A stretch of 64,000 nt of DNA from Euglena gracilis. Lineage: Eukaryota; Euglenida; Euglenophyceae; Euglenales. This document shows positions 53,553 through 62,889 of this stretch, piece by piece. Position 1 is the first letter of the stretch; each line of letters starts with the position of its first letter. A program made the position numbers and the translations under genes. Location of the stretch: positions 18,189,428 through 18,253,427 of the forward strand of contig CP154956.1 in the NCBI GenBank assembly GCA_039621445.1, read 5' to 3'. The notes below the pieces were generated by a model. It was not told where the DNA came from and searched no databases. It saw nothing but the letters and a program-made list of their open reading frames with translations.

Positions 53553-56500
53553 TATTCCGCCTGTCATTCGACCTATTTAGCCAATATTCCCCTTGAGTTT
53601 TCCAGATTTTCAGGAGGTTTTTTTGTCTTGGACCTCTGGGGGGGAGTGGGGGGGATATGGTGGGGGTCGCTGAGCTCTTATCCCTTTATGGGTAAGAGCG
53701 AAGCTTACCACCGTCGAAAACCCCCCCCCCCACCCCCCCCCCCCCTCCCCCCCCCCCTCCCCCCCCCCGGGTCGGGGCCACCAGGAGAACCGACGGATTA
53801 TCACCATGATCCCGGCCCGGTTCCCGGAATTTTTTTTTCAGTCACGAGCGACTGGATTCCTAGTTTCCGAATCACCTGGGTTTGACCCCCAACTCCCCGC
53901 CAGGCCCGAGTTATTCACGCGCGAAGGGGTCCAAACTCGGTAGGATTTACCCGCCCCCCCTGGATGAGCCCCCCCCCCTTGGAGGGCCAAAAAATGTCAA
54001 TTTTCAAAATATCTCCAAAATGAAGCCAAATCAAAGGAAATGTCCGGAGACCTAATTTGAAGCCCTTGGAACGCCCCATCCACCGGTATTTTGATTTCCC
54101 CGCAACTCCCCGCCTAGCCCGAGATACGGCCGTTTTCGGCGCAGATGGCCGTTTTGTACACTTTTCCCTCTGTTCGACTTAGCCGTTTTCGGGGGCTGGG
54201 GGGTCAAAAAATCGATGTTTGCAAAATTTCTCGAAAATGATGCAAAATCAAAGGAAATGTCCGGAGACCTAAATTGAAGCCCTTGGAACGCTCTATCTAC
54301 TGGGATTTTGGTTTCCCCGCAACTCACCGCCCAGCCCGAGATACGGGCGTTTTTTGGCCAATTTGGGCCATTTCAGGCCATTTTGTACACTTTTCCTTCT
54401 GTTCGACTTAGCCGTTTTCGGCCAAAAAAATCGAAAAAAAATCGAAAAATTTTTTTTGCCCGAAACGATGTTTTTTGGCCTCCCGGACCCAGAAAAACTG
54501 GTTTTGAGCCGAAAACGAGCGTTTTTCGACCCGCCAGCGCCCCGTTTTGGGCCGCCGACCCATTGATTTGGGGTCAAAACCGGGTCGAAAAAGTCGAAAA
54601 AAAAATCGAAAAAATTCTTTTTGCCCGAAACGATGTTTTTTGGCCTCCCGGACCCAGAAAAACTGTTTTTGAGCCGAAAACGAGCGTTTTTCGACCCACC
54701 AGCGCCCCGTTTTGGGCCGCCGACCCATTGACTTTGGGTCAAAACCGGGTCAAAAAAGTCGAAAAAAATCAAAAAATTTTTTTTGCCCGAAACGATGTTT
54801 TTTGGCCTCCCGGACCCAGAAAAACTGTTTTTGAGCCGAAAACGAGCGTTTTTCGACCCGCCAGCGCCCCGTTTTGGGCCGCCGACCCATTGACTTTGGG
54901 TCAAAACCGGGTCAAAAAAGTCGAAAAAAATCAAAAAAAAATTTTTTGCCCGAAACGATGTTTTTTGGCCTCCCGGACCCGGAAAAACTGTTTTTGAGCC
55001 GAAAACGAGCGTTTTTCCACCCGCCAGCGCCCCGTTTTGGGCCGCCGCCCCATTGACTTTGGGTCAAATCCGGGTCGAAAAAGTCGAAAAAAATCGACAA
55101 AATTTTTTTTGCCCCAAACGATGTTTTTGGGCCTCCCGGACCCAGAAAAACTTGTTTTTGAGCCGAAAACGAGCGTTTTTCGACCCGCCGGCGCCCCGTT
55201 TTGGGCCGCCGCCCCCTTGACTCTGGGTCAAAACCGCGTCGCAAAAAACGAAAAAAAAATCGAAAAATTTTTTTTTGCCCGAAACGATGTTTTTTGGCCT
55301 CCCGGACCCGGAAAAACTGTTTTTGAGCCGAAAACGAGCGTTTTCCGACCCGCCAGCGCCCCGTTTTGGGCCGCCGACCCATTGACTTTGGGTCAAAAAC
55401 GGGTCAAAAAGTCGAAAAAAATCAAAAAAATTTTTTTTGCCCGAAACGATGTTTTTTGGCCTCCCGGACCCAGAAAAACTGTTTTTGAGCCGAAAACGAG
55501 CGTTTTTCGACCCGCCAGCGCCCCGTTTTGGGCCGCCGACCCATTGACTTTGGGTCAAAACCGGGTCAAAAAAGTCGAAAAAAATCAAAAAAAATTTTTT
55601 TGCCCGAAACGATGTTTTTTGGCCTCCCGGACCCGGAAAAACTGTTTTTGAGCCGAAAACGAGCGTTTTTCCTCCCGCCAGCGCCCCGTTTTGGGCCGCC
55701 GCCCCATTGACTTTGGGTCAAAACCGGGTCGAAAAAGTCGAAAAAAATCGACAAAATTTTTTTTGCCCCAAACGATGTTTTTGGGCCTCCCGGACCCGGA
55801 AAAACACTTTTTGAGCCGAAAACGAGCGTTTTTCGACCTGCCAGCGCCCCGTTTTGGGCCGCCGACCCATTGATTTTGGGTCAAAACCGGGTCGAAAAAG
55901 TCGAAAAAAATCGAAAAATTTTTTTTGCCCCAAACGATGTTTTTGGGCCTCCCGGACCCGGAAAAACACTTTTTGAGCCGAAAACGAGCGTTTTCCGACC
56001 CGCCGGCGCCCCGTTTTGGGCCGCCGACCCATTGACTTTGGGTCAAATCCGGGTCAAAAAAGTCGAAAAAAATCGAAATTTTTTTTTGCCCGAAACGATG
56101 TTTTTGGGCCTCCCGGACCCAGAAAAACTTGTTTTTGAGCCGAAAACGAGCGTTTTTCGACCCGCCGGCGCCCCGTTTTGGGCCGCCGACCCATTGACTT
56201 TGGGTCAAAACCGGGTCAAAAAAGTCGAAAAAAATCGGAAAAATTTTTTTTTGCCCGAAACGACGTTTTATTGGCCTCCCGGACCCGGAAAAACTGGTTT
56301 TGAGCCGAAAACGAGCGTTTTTCGACCCGCCAGCGCCATGTTTCTGGCACAAACACATGAATTTCAGTCAAAAGAGCTCCATGGGGTGTGCCAGTATGTA
56401 TGGAGGGGTCAATGAAGGGGTGGGTGCGCGCTTATTAAGAGCTCAGCACTATTCAAAACCTGGTCTGGCCGAGCCCCCCCCCCCCCCACAAGGGATGTGT

Positions 56501-57762
56501 GTCTACAAGTGCGTTTGTGTGCACATACGTGTGCATGTGCGTATGTGCGTGTTTATATATTTATGTGCTGTGCAACATTTCTTTATTTGTCGTTGGTGCT
56601 GTTTTGGCCCCAGAATTTTTGGTGAGCTATCTGCTTTGCATTCTTCTGAGACGTTTGCTTTTGCCAGAATGCTCAGCTGAAATGCTTTTAATGACCAGAA
56701 AACATTCAAGAGTGGTTTGTAAAAGAATCAAATATGTGAAATAAATGCAAAACACAATCCCTCTCCATATCCCCTCATAAGTCATGCATTTTCAAAAAAA
56801 AGCATTTGCTGTTCGTTTGTCGCCAACCACCGATGTCCATAATTTACTGATCACCGTCATGGATCGAAGCTGCGTCTATGTTTTGGCCTGCATGCCCAAG
56901 GACACCGAGACTTCAGAAAAAGAGAAAAAAAGTAACATCTGTCCAGTTGCACGGGTTATTCATTGGCAGTGCCAGAAACATAGGCGGGCGTGTAGGACGC
57001 CCATGTCCTTCTGGAACTGGGGCCGGGAGGCTCTCTGGGTCCATTGGAAAAGAAAATAGATACTGAGGAACAAGGCTGACCTTCAAACGGGTGTTGGGCA
57101 AGAAAGCGCATCGAAGCGTGTGCAGAGACAAATGCGGACCATGTCACGAAGTGCACAGCGTGGAAAAAAGGAGTCCTTCCCTGGGGCGGTTAAATCATGT
57201 AAAAATCTGGGCAGGTCATGATCATCATCATCATCACAAAAATGAGCCGAAAACCCCCCAAATGGGGGGGTCTATAACTGCCAGTTCAAACCGGAGGCAA
57301 GCTTTAAAGCCGATACAAATAAGGAGGAGTGCCGTGGGGGGGGGGGAGGGAGGGCAAATAAATCACTCAACCTTTTCCCTTGCTTGCGAGCCGGTTTCCT
57401 GCTCATGAACGCCATGTGTTCGAAACGGTGTTGTGCGTCGAAAAAAAACAACACGCCGGCACACGTGAACGGAGAAGGGAGAACGGAGGGGAGGCAGGCG
57501 GTCCCCCACGCGGTCCACCACCACCCGGCCGGTCACGCACCGGGCGGGGTCCACGTCCGGCGGCGCCGCCACCGCCCGGGCAGAACGGGGAGGCCTGGTG
57601 GGGGGGTCGACCCCCCCCCTCCAGGCAGGGGGTGGGGGGGGTGGTCGACCCTCCACCCCCCCCCCCCGCCCACCACCCTGGCTGTTCGGCCGACTCCCGG
57701 TCTGCCCTGGCCACCGCCAGCTGCGGCGGTCCGACGGCGGTCGCAGCGGCGACGGCGGCCAT
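45763..57762 (-). CDS. Gene B: NEK-like pseudokinase, split gene (span)
   Basis: Span of the second pseudokinase gene, nine exons over 12 kb. The spliced product is about 330 residues, little more than one kinase domain. Seen in order: N-terminal [30 protein letters not shown] (glycine loop); ALKVVP (VAIK Lys kept); [16 protein letters not shown] (alphaC, Glu replaced by Thr); [17 protein letters not shown] (hinge); [19 protein letters not shown] (catalytic loop with Arg for Lys, Thr for Asn); VKLSGFGSP (Gly for DFG Asp); [11 protein letters not shown] (APE); [12 protein letters not shown] (helix F, NEK-like); [19 protein letters not shown] (C-lobe). Loss of the metal-binding Asp and Asn and of the catalytic Lys makes catalysis unlikely; a scaffold or allosteric role is the usual alternative for such proteins. 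An in-frame TGA just 5' of the glycine-loop exon remains unexplained. Confidence 0.72.
45943..46065. repeat. (CA)n microsatellite
   Basis: CA with CAAACA interruptions, directly beside the gene B exon 9 acceptor (intronic side). Confidence 0.95.
46186..46870 (+). repeat. Tandem duplication, 355-bp period
   Basis: CATTTAATACCCT starts at 46186 and again at 46541. Both units continue with GATTGATTTTGT, GCATTTCATCAGCC, CAGGCAAGCAAC, 'AAATTCTCACGGATG', CATCTTCTCCGG and GAGAATTCTGTTT, then G runs with a TCTCTGAGC-type word. Intronic in gene B. Confidence 0.88.
46814..48010 (+). repeat. Composite dispersed repeat, copy 4
   Basis: Plus-orientation copy: leader 'TATCCCTTTGTGGGTAAGAG' (46826), 'TTATCATCATGATC', A module (46950-47035: CAGTCGCGAGCGACTGGATT, TAGTTTCCGAATCACC), three C units (near 47270, 47450, 47650) and a single D monomer (47850-48010). 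It defines the full architecture of the family. The leader is shared with the 53.7-kb copy. Confidence 0.8.
48220..48713. mobile_element. Fragment of a CTTAGGCGG-family element (right end)
   Basis: 48580-48713 resembles 27620-27754: 'GCTCCCTCTCGC', CTTGCAAC, 'CGAGATGTGCCGCCCAAG' at the end. The left terminus and a duplicated flank (ACACT at the right) could not be found, so it may be truncated. Intronic in gene B, 80 bp from exon 8 at lower coordinates. Confidence 0.5.
48794..48894 (-). CDS. Gene B, exon 8 (helix F)
   Basis: Acceptor GCGGAG|C, donor GCGGG|GTGTGTG, 101 bp. Reads [14 protein letters not shown], then [31 protein letters not shown] is the NEK-type helix F. Phase 1 donor as in gene A. 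Joining with exon 7 gives YDI-LGC, without the usual Trp-Ser, so that junction may be a base or two off. Confidence 0.75.
48980..49176. mobile_element. hAT-like MITE 3 (197 bp)
   Basis: Left end CAGGTTTTTTTTTAAGACC and right end (reverse complement) CAGGGGTTTTTTTAGTCTTG. A perfect 8-bp duplication GTCCGGAC (itself palindromic) at 48972-48979 and 49177-49184. The interior is G/C runs. It sits in the gene B intron, 85 bp 5' of exon 8 in the sense of the gene, so it may contribute to the 3' splice-site region. Confidence 0.87.
49775..49915 (-). CDS. Gene B, exon 7 (APE segment)
   Basis: Acceptor TTCGAG|A; 141 bp. Reads [53 protein letters not shown] stands at the APE motif. Donor placed at CAT|GTGG. 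Confidence 0.72.
50383..50482 (-). CDS. Gene B, exon 6 (catalytic loop and GFG)
   Basis: Acceptor CCACAG|GG; donor tentatively GAGCG|GTGGGG, which is phase-compatible with exon 7. Reads [14 protein letters not shown], then [22 protein letters not shown] replaces HRD, RAET replaces KPEN, GFG replaces DFG. In gene A the same stretch is split by an intron. Confidence 0.75.
50767..50903 (-). CDS. Gene B, exon 5 (hinge to helix E)
   Basis: 137 bp, same length, phases and junction words (CCCAG|GCTGGAG; GCAGG|GTGTGC) as gene A exon 4. Reads [19 protein letters not shown], then [20 protein letters not shown] and [15 protein letters not shown] is a standard kinase hinge. Confidence 0.85.
51280..52150. 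repeat. Poly-C word repeat block
   Basis: The words AATAAGACCCCCCC, AAATGGACCCCCCC and AATAATACCCCCCC recur at irregular spacing (51410, 51655-51760, 51960-52085), with dyads CCGGCGCGAAGCGCCGG (51764-51780) and GGCGCGAAGCGCC (51870-51882). The word TAAGACCCCC recalls the subterminal TTAAGACC of the hAT-like MITEs. Intronic in gene B. Confidence 0.75.
52222..52374 (-). CDS. Gene B, exon 4 (alphaC to beta5)
   Basis: Acceptor TTGCCAG|C, donor GTCCA|GTGTGCC; 153 bp. Phase fits exon 3 (CG + C). Reads [58 protein letters not shown] is the kinase alphaC-beta4 motif; the alphaC Glu position is Thr. Gene A splits this exon in two. Confidence 0.78.
52460..52812. repeat. Imperfect (TG)n with GCATG interruptions
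   Basis: About 350 bp of TG steps broken by GCATG, CGTG and a CGCGCGCGCGCG core near 52684. Intronic in gene B, between exons 3 and 4. Confidence 0.95.
53016..53125 (-). CDS. Gene B, exon 3 (glycine loop and VAIK)
   Basis: Donor ACCCG|GTGTGG. Reads [17 protein letters not shown], then [18 protein letters not shown], matching gene [18 protein letters not shown]. The 5' limit is unclear: a TGA is in frame two codons before RIASH and no AG acceptor lies between, whereas the +1 frame upstream is open. A small indel in this copy or a sequence error would explain it. Confidence 0.65.
53205..53430. mobile_element. Possible hAT-like MITE remnant
   Basis: Starts CAGGAGTTTTTATTAAGACTG, interior of G/C runs and 'CGAAAATGGCCAAAAA' like MITE 1, and ends near AATCTTCTG. 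No target duplication was found. Lies just 5' of gene B exon 3. Confidence 0.45.
53440..53558. repeat. (AT)n / (AC)n microsatellite
   Basis: ATATAC and AT units followed by about 12 AC units. Confidence 0.93.
53660..54425 (+). repeat. Composite dispersed repeat, copy 5 (leader, A, C)
   Basis: Leader 'TATCCCTTTATGGGTAAGAG' (53680), A module (53838-53950: CAGTCACGAGCGACTGGATT, CGAGTTATTCACGCGCGAAG) and two C units (near 54010 and 54230: 'AAATCAAAGGAAATGTCCGG'). It continues directly into the D satellite. Confidence 0.8.
54425..56338 (+). repeat. 163-bp satellite, about 12 monomers
   Basis: The word GCCCGAAACGATGTTTTTTG (or GCCCCAAACG) recurs at 54461, 54626, 54788, 54951, 55114, 55280, 55442, 55605, 55768, 55930, 56091 and 56256; spacing 161-166, mean 163. 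Each monomer also has 'CCTCCCGGACCCAGAAAAAC', GAGCCGAAAACGAGCG and CGCCCCGTTTTGGGCCGCCG. Single diverged monomers (module D) exist in the composite repeat copies at 3.3, 31.1 and 47.9 kb. Long minus-strand frames ([15 protein letters not shown]) change frame from monomer to monomer and are not coding. Confidence 0.96.
56340..57480. other. Unassigned sequence in gene B intron 2
   Basis: No recognised exon. A short TGCATGTGCGTATGTG-type run lies at 56520-56560. Confidence 0.4.
57510..57594 (-). CDS. Gene B, exon 2 (N-terminal extension)
   Basis: Acceptor CACCAG|G, probable donor GACCGC|GTGGGG. Joined to exon 1 in phase 2 it reads [14 protein letters not shown], then [23 protein letters not shown] would lead into the glycine loop, as in typical kinase starts. 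The junction to exon 3 is not resolved. Confidence 0.55.
57670..57762 (-). CDS. Gene B, exon 1 with probable start codon
   Basis: ATG at 57762-57760, reading [18 protein letters not shown], then [10 protein letters not shown]; donor CCAGG|GTGGTG. Chosen because the phase matches exon 2 and the segment is an isolated GC-rich island directly upstream. Ala-rich and probably unstructured; no signal or transit peptide is evident. No promoter motif was identified. Confidence 0.5.
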
Positions 57763-57799
57763 TGTGGTGTGTCGTTGCCTGCGGCGGGGAGACGGCAGT

Positions 57800-58550
57800 C
57801 TGCCTGGAGAGGATTAGTCTTATTTGGTTGGCTTGGGGGGGGGGCACGCCATTGCTTAAGGTGCCACTGGGGGGTCCACTGGCTAGCCAGACACCGAAAA
57901 AATGGACCAGCAAGACCCCCTCCCCCGGCCGGGGTCCCTCCGTGCTGGTCACCCCCCCCCCCGGTGGGGTGCAAAGCCATAAACAATAGACTGTTGGGGA
58001 GTTTATAAAGACAGAAAAAAGCCGGTCCGCGATACAATTCTCTCCTTGTTCTGCCCCCCCCTTTAGAAAAAAATACAAAAAATAATACAAAATAAAATAT
58101 ACAAAACAAAACACCAAGCAGTGGACGATGCCTTGCATTGGGCATGTTCGTTTCCAGCTTTGGGAACGACATTAGAGAACCTCTATTTCGAGGCCATTTA
58201 AAAGCCCTCATGTCACCCGGACTGGAACAACTGGCGTGCAAAACCAGAAAACAAACCCAGAGGACACAGAGGCAGCATCAGCCTGGCAACCGCGCAATGA
58301 ATATCCGGCCGGAGCCTGTGGGACAACGGGCTGGCAGGGAAGGGAGGGGCGGCAGGCTGCCTTTCTCCTTTTGACGCCCCCCCGCTGGACAGGGCAGCCT
58401 TTTGGGTGGGGGGGGTGGGACTCCAACCCCCCCCCCCCCCGACAGGTGGGGGAAGATGGGCCGAGGAAGGTACCACGCCACCCACACCTCACCTCACATG
58501 GTCCCCCTGTTGGATAAGAGAGGGCTTCAGACCTGGGAGGGGTCGTCACA
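57800..58550. other. Unassigned, upstream of gene B
   Basis: G/C-run palindromes (57838-57975) and a GC-rich segment at 58300-58390 with open minus frames, unrecognised. Any gene B promoter would lie here; no clear element is seen. Confidence 0.35.
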
Positions 58551-58559
58551 AGGGACTGG

Positions 58560-58801
58560 TCAGCATCTTTTTAAGACCCCCTGGGGGGGCCCTCACCCAC
58601 CCATCCAGTCCGGCACCGGAGAGGGGGGGGGGGGCGGAGACCACCCCCCAAAAACGGGCCGTACAAAGCCATTTCCCAAGAAAAAGATCGGCGCTTTGGG
58701 CTGAAACCACACCCAGGCTTCCAGCCTAGGACCCCCCAGGGGGGTCCAGCCTTGTCCGTCAGGTGTCCCCAACCCTCAACCCCCAACTGAAAAAGAAGCC
58801 C
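58560..58801. mobile_element. hAT-like MITE 4 (242 bp)
   Basis: Left end TCAGCATCTTTTTAAGACC, right end (reverse complement) GGGCTTCTTTTTCAG: diverged inverted termini. A perfect 8-bp duplication GGGACTGG at 58552-58559 and 58802-58809. The interior is G/C runs plus an AAGCCATTTCCCAAG centre. Its TIRs are more decayed than those of MITEs 1 and 3. Confidence 0.72.
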
Positions 58802-58814
58802 GGGACTGGAAATT

Positions 58815-61240
58815 TTTTTTGGGATTCATGCGAAGTCGCACAAGCATACATCTCTTAAGGGCTGTTGACAGGGCTAGAACTTTGGGCTGGGTAGCCCCCC
58901 CTGGGGGGTTGGACCCTGGCTAAACTGGGCCGGTCCGACTGGCCTCTGGCAACCCCAACAATACATGCCCAAAAAGCCCCCCAAAACACCGTTTCTGGCC
59001 AATTTTGTATTCTTTTTCAAAAAATTTTTCGACTGGACCCAGCAAAAAGGGCTGGCTAACCCCCCCCCCCCCCGGTGCCTGCTTGGACGCGCATTTGAGT
59101 GTACCCGAATTCCACTCTTTCTCTTCTATGCAGAATGACATTTCTAGAAATGGTGCTTGAGGGCATACCTCTCTTTTAGACTTTGCGGCACCCCTCCAGG
59201 GGGGGGGGTCCTGCAGGAGCACCAGCCGCAGCAGCACCCCCAGCCTCTGGGGGGGGGGGGTCCGGGGAGTGGTTCAGAAAAAAAAAATACAGCCTGGCGG
59301 GGAAGCAGCGCCGCTGAACAGCAGGGCACTGTGGTCACTGCGTGGTGGCCTCTGCAAGGCGAGGGCCAACCAGGCTTCTGTTTACCAACCGAGAGGGTGG
59401 GGGGTGCTGTGTGCTCTGGGGGGGTCTGCCTACCCAGAACCCCCCCCCCCGGGTTGGTTTTGGGCCCCGGTGCCTGCCGACCAAACCAATTTACCCTTGA
59501 AAACGGCCAATTTCGGGCCCCAGCCCCCCTTTGCAGCTGGGCGGCATGCCAGGGCACCACCTACCCTAAATTACCACCCCCTCGGGGGGGGGGGGGTAAA
59601 AATGCCCCCGGGTCATTGGCCTCGCCCATATTGTCCCCAACAGGCGGGGGACAACTTCAGGGGGGGGTATGCAGACCCCAACAGGGAGCCAAACGAGCCG
59701 CCAAGGCAAAATGCACCAAAAATGGGTCCATGTCGGCCCCAACAGGCCAGGGGGCCAACTGCGAGGGGGGGGGGGGAGGGCATGTTGACCACAACCGCCG
59801 GGAGCGAGGGGGGGGGGGATGAGCCCGGGGGGGGGGGGGGGCGGTACCACCTCCAACCTGCCTGCCTGCCCTGGGTGGGGTGAAACTACGTTGAAAAGAA
59901 GCGTGGACCGGCTCCCTTCTCTCGGAGGGCAGGGGTTGGGCTGGCGGCGGGAATGGGGGAAAATGGCCCCGAGACTGCCCTGGTATTCGCCGGGTGGGTC
60001 CCGAGCAGACTTGGGCCAGACGACGCTGAGGCACCAAAAATGACAACCACACCATGCCAGTCACACCGTGCCAGTGATGATGCGAAAATGGCACTCACTG
60101 CGACGACTTTAAGCGTGCGCATGGCTTAGGGCACCTGAAATCCAGCGGTGAATGCGATGCACGCCATTTCTATTAAAGGGTTGGGAAACTGTCATTCCCA
60201 AACCAGAAACCCACCAAAACCAGAAACATCTCAATTTTATCAGCATTGCATACCACGGAGAACAAATTGTACAGGTAGGTGCTTTCTTATACCGCTTCTT
60301 GAATTTGATTTTAAAAAAACCTGAAAAATGCTTCATTCACCATTTGTCTCTTGGATGTTTCCTTGTTCACCACAAAAATCCAACTCTTACTTCGTTGATG
60401 GCACATTTTTCTCTTGCGGTATGCCTATGCGACTATTTCAGAAAAAATTCACAGCAGCACAGTCTCGATGGATAAAATGCCACCACACCACCACACAACA
60501 AACGGAAGAACGCTCAGAGGACGTGAAAAGACGGGCGGAAGCAACTCCATGCCTCTTTCACACCTGTGGCGCGGGAAAGATATCAGCGAACGCTCCCATC
60601 TCGCTGTTGCATGTTGTACACCAAACCACAATTCTGCCACACAGTTATCATAAAAATATAACTAACACGGCAAGGTTCCGTGCATCCGGGCATACATTTA
60701 GGCAGTCCCCACACAGTCCTTAGTGGGGAGACATTCCTTTTTAAACACGCTCCTCGGTTGGCGCGTTATCCACATCCGTTTTTCCTTGATGAGAATGTAT
60801 CTCATGTTTATTTTTTCTTCTCCAGGGTATACTGGCATAGGCTTGTGTTTTCCACATTGAAAGATGAGGGGTGGGGACTCTTAAAAAATTACGTGGTCCA
60901 TACGAGACAGGATATTTCAAAAACACATTTGATACCAACTGAGACGATCCAGGTGCCACTTCCCCTGAAACGTGTCCTGAAATGAGTTTTTGTGACGACT
61001 GCTCTTTTTTTCTTAACGATCCTTCCCCTCCGGGGTTTCACACCTGTCCCGGGGGGGGGTCTTCATTGGATCTGGTTGGTCCAATAAAGACAAGAAAAAA
61101 ACAGGAAATCGGTCGACATTGGGAGAAGGAATGCCGTGGAACCCGTGCACAGTGAGGTTGACAAACAAGACGGCGTGGAGTCATGCCAGGGAGGTGCCCC
61201 ACGTCACCCAGACCGCCATTTAGTGCGTATCACAACGCAT
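58815..61240. other. Unassigned, with a MITE-like interior at 59.5 kb
   Basis: 59460-59530 has the GGTGCCTGCCGACCAAACC ... 'GGCCAATTTCGGGCCCC' block of the hAT-like family, near a CAGGCTTCTGTTTACC terminus-like word (59369). GGGCCAAC occurs on both sides (59361-59368, 59752-59759) but the right terminus is poor. The remainder is unrecognised. Confidence 0.4.
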
Positions 61241-61246
61241 CTGTGG

Positions 61247-61375
61247 TACATTAATTTTTGTTTGGTGATACACATATGATACATTAAAAAAATTTGGTGA
61301 TACACATATGATACATTAATTTTTAGGCTGTGATACATGTGATACGTAAAATTTTTTTTGGGTGATACATACTAA
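61247..61375 (+). repeat. TTTGGTGATACACATATGAT tandem repeat
   Basis: Three to four degenerate units of about 35 bp built on GGTGATACACATATGATACA plus a T- or A-run. Confidence 0.88.
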
Positions 61376-61399
61376 AAGGAGGTCTGTCGTCACCTCTTG

Positions 61400-61570
61400 G
61401 CCGGCCCATCCACATCCAAGGCAAGAAAGGGGCGTGGCAGCGCCTCGGTGCGATGGGGGAGCAGAAGCCGGAGGCGGGAAGGCTGAGGGCACATCCGGGA
61501 AACGGATGGCCCATGGCTCCTTTTTCAGGACCCCCAGAACAGGTTGGGCGGCGCGGGGGGGGGGGGCAGG
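61400..61570. other. GC-rich segment, possible exon (unassigned)
   Basis: Open on both strands (minus: VLGVLKKEPWAIRFPDVPSA). No family recognised. Confidence 0.2.
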
Positions 61571-62539
61571 CCACGAGGGGGGTCTGGCCACAAACCAGTC
61601 AAGCATTCTGAAAGGTATACTTGGGTGTGGGTCTCATGAATATCTCAAAGGCCGGGCGGTTGCTTGGCTGGAGATAGATATTTGGGCAGGCAAGCTAGTC
61701 CCCTTGGGGGGGTTGGACCCCAGCTGCACCTGAGCTGGGCTGGGTTGTGCCGATATCAGACAGTTGCGATAAAATAACCTGCAAAAACACAGCTTTCAGA
61801 AAAAATGAGTTTCTGACAACCACCCAAAACCCCGAGAAGCCTCAAAGCTCCATTTCCCCCCCATTTTGTCCACTTTGTCCATTTTTGAACACTGTCTGGC
61901 TGGACCCAGCAAAAAGGGGCAGGCCCAATAGGCCCCCCCCCCGGGGGGGCTATTGCACCAGGGCTAGGCCAAAATCGGGGCTGGCTGCAGCAGCCCCCCC
62001 CCCGGGGGGGGGTGTCAGAGAATCCCCTAAATACACTGTTTCCCACGATTATTAACTATCTGCGGAAAAATCTCTGGCTTGTTGTGTCAGAATTTTCATG
62101 CATGCCGCAAAAAATCCGCTGGCTCGTCATTTTTGGCTACCCCCCCCCGGTGCAGGACATCCCACAGGGGATGCACCCAGGCCAACCTTTGACTCCCCTG
62201 CCCCCTGAGCAGGGTTTGATATGAGGGCAGGTGGGTGGGGGTGGGTCGAACCCCCCCCCCCCCCCCGTATGGCCCGGGTGGCACGCCCAAACAATAGCGA
62301 GGTTTGGGTGACCGACTTCGGCCCGGCGCTTAAAATTTTTTTGCATTCCTGAAATCGGCCATTTTGGGCACGTTTGGGCAAGATCTCCGGAAAATGCAAA
62401 CATTTGGTCCCTCCAAGGGTGTCCCCCACCCTTGGCAGGGTGGGGGACACCCCCTCCTCTGCCCCGTGTCTCCACACACCCTCCTTCATGTGAACCCCGC
62501 CTCTCCTCTGGGGGGTATTCCGCGCCAAAAAGAAGCCGG

Positions 62540-62790
62540 ACTGGCACCCGGCCAGCAAGCCCACTGCCACACAGCGCCGGCTGCCCCAAACAGAGCATGG
62601 GATACATATATACTGCGGCCCACCCCCGTGCCCCAGACTGGGCGCCTCGGTGTCTCTGCCTCGGCCGTCTCCCGAAACACCCGTTGCGTACGGAGTAGTG
62701 TTTGGATCCAAGTCCTTCGGGAAAGAATCTCCCGTGCTCGAGAGAATCGGCAAAGTTGATGACGTTTTCCCAGCTGATTGCTGAAAGAAC
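62540..62790. other. Candidate exon near 62.7 kb (unassigned)
   Basis: Both strands are open. The plus frame at 62641-62781 reads GASVSLPRPSPETPVAYG, then SKSFGKESPVLERIG, and ends in TGA. Non-repetitive and protein-like, but not recognised, and no splice partner was seen. Confidence 0.22.
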
Positions 62791-62819
62791 CCCCCTTCAA
62801 AGACAATTTCACAAGGCTG

Positions 62820-62882
62820 TCGATGTGTGTATGTCTGTGTGTGTATGTGTGTGTGCGTATGTCTGTGCGGGCGTGCGGGTAT
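62820..62882. repeat. Short (TG)n with GTATGTCTG
   Basis: About 60 bp of imperfect TG steps. Confidence 0.8.
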
Positions 62883-62889
62883 GCTTGCC

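Noticed and set aside
54293-56358. Long repetitive protein ([15 protein letters not shown] repeats) on the minus strand
   Set aside because: Monomer lengths 161-166 are not multiples of three as a rule, so the frame changes between monomers; it is satellite DNA.
59361-59759. MITE with GGGCCAAC target duplication
   Set aside because: The left terminus is good (CAGGCTTCTG) but the right one is not an inverted copy, and GGGCCAAC is a likely chance word in G/C-rich DNA.
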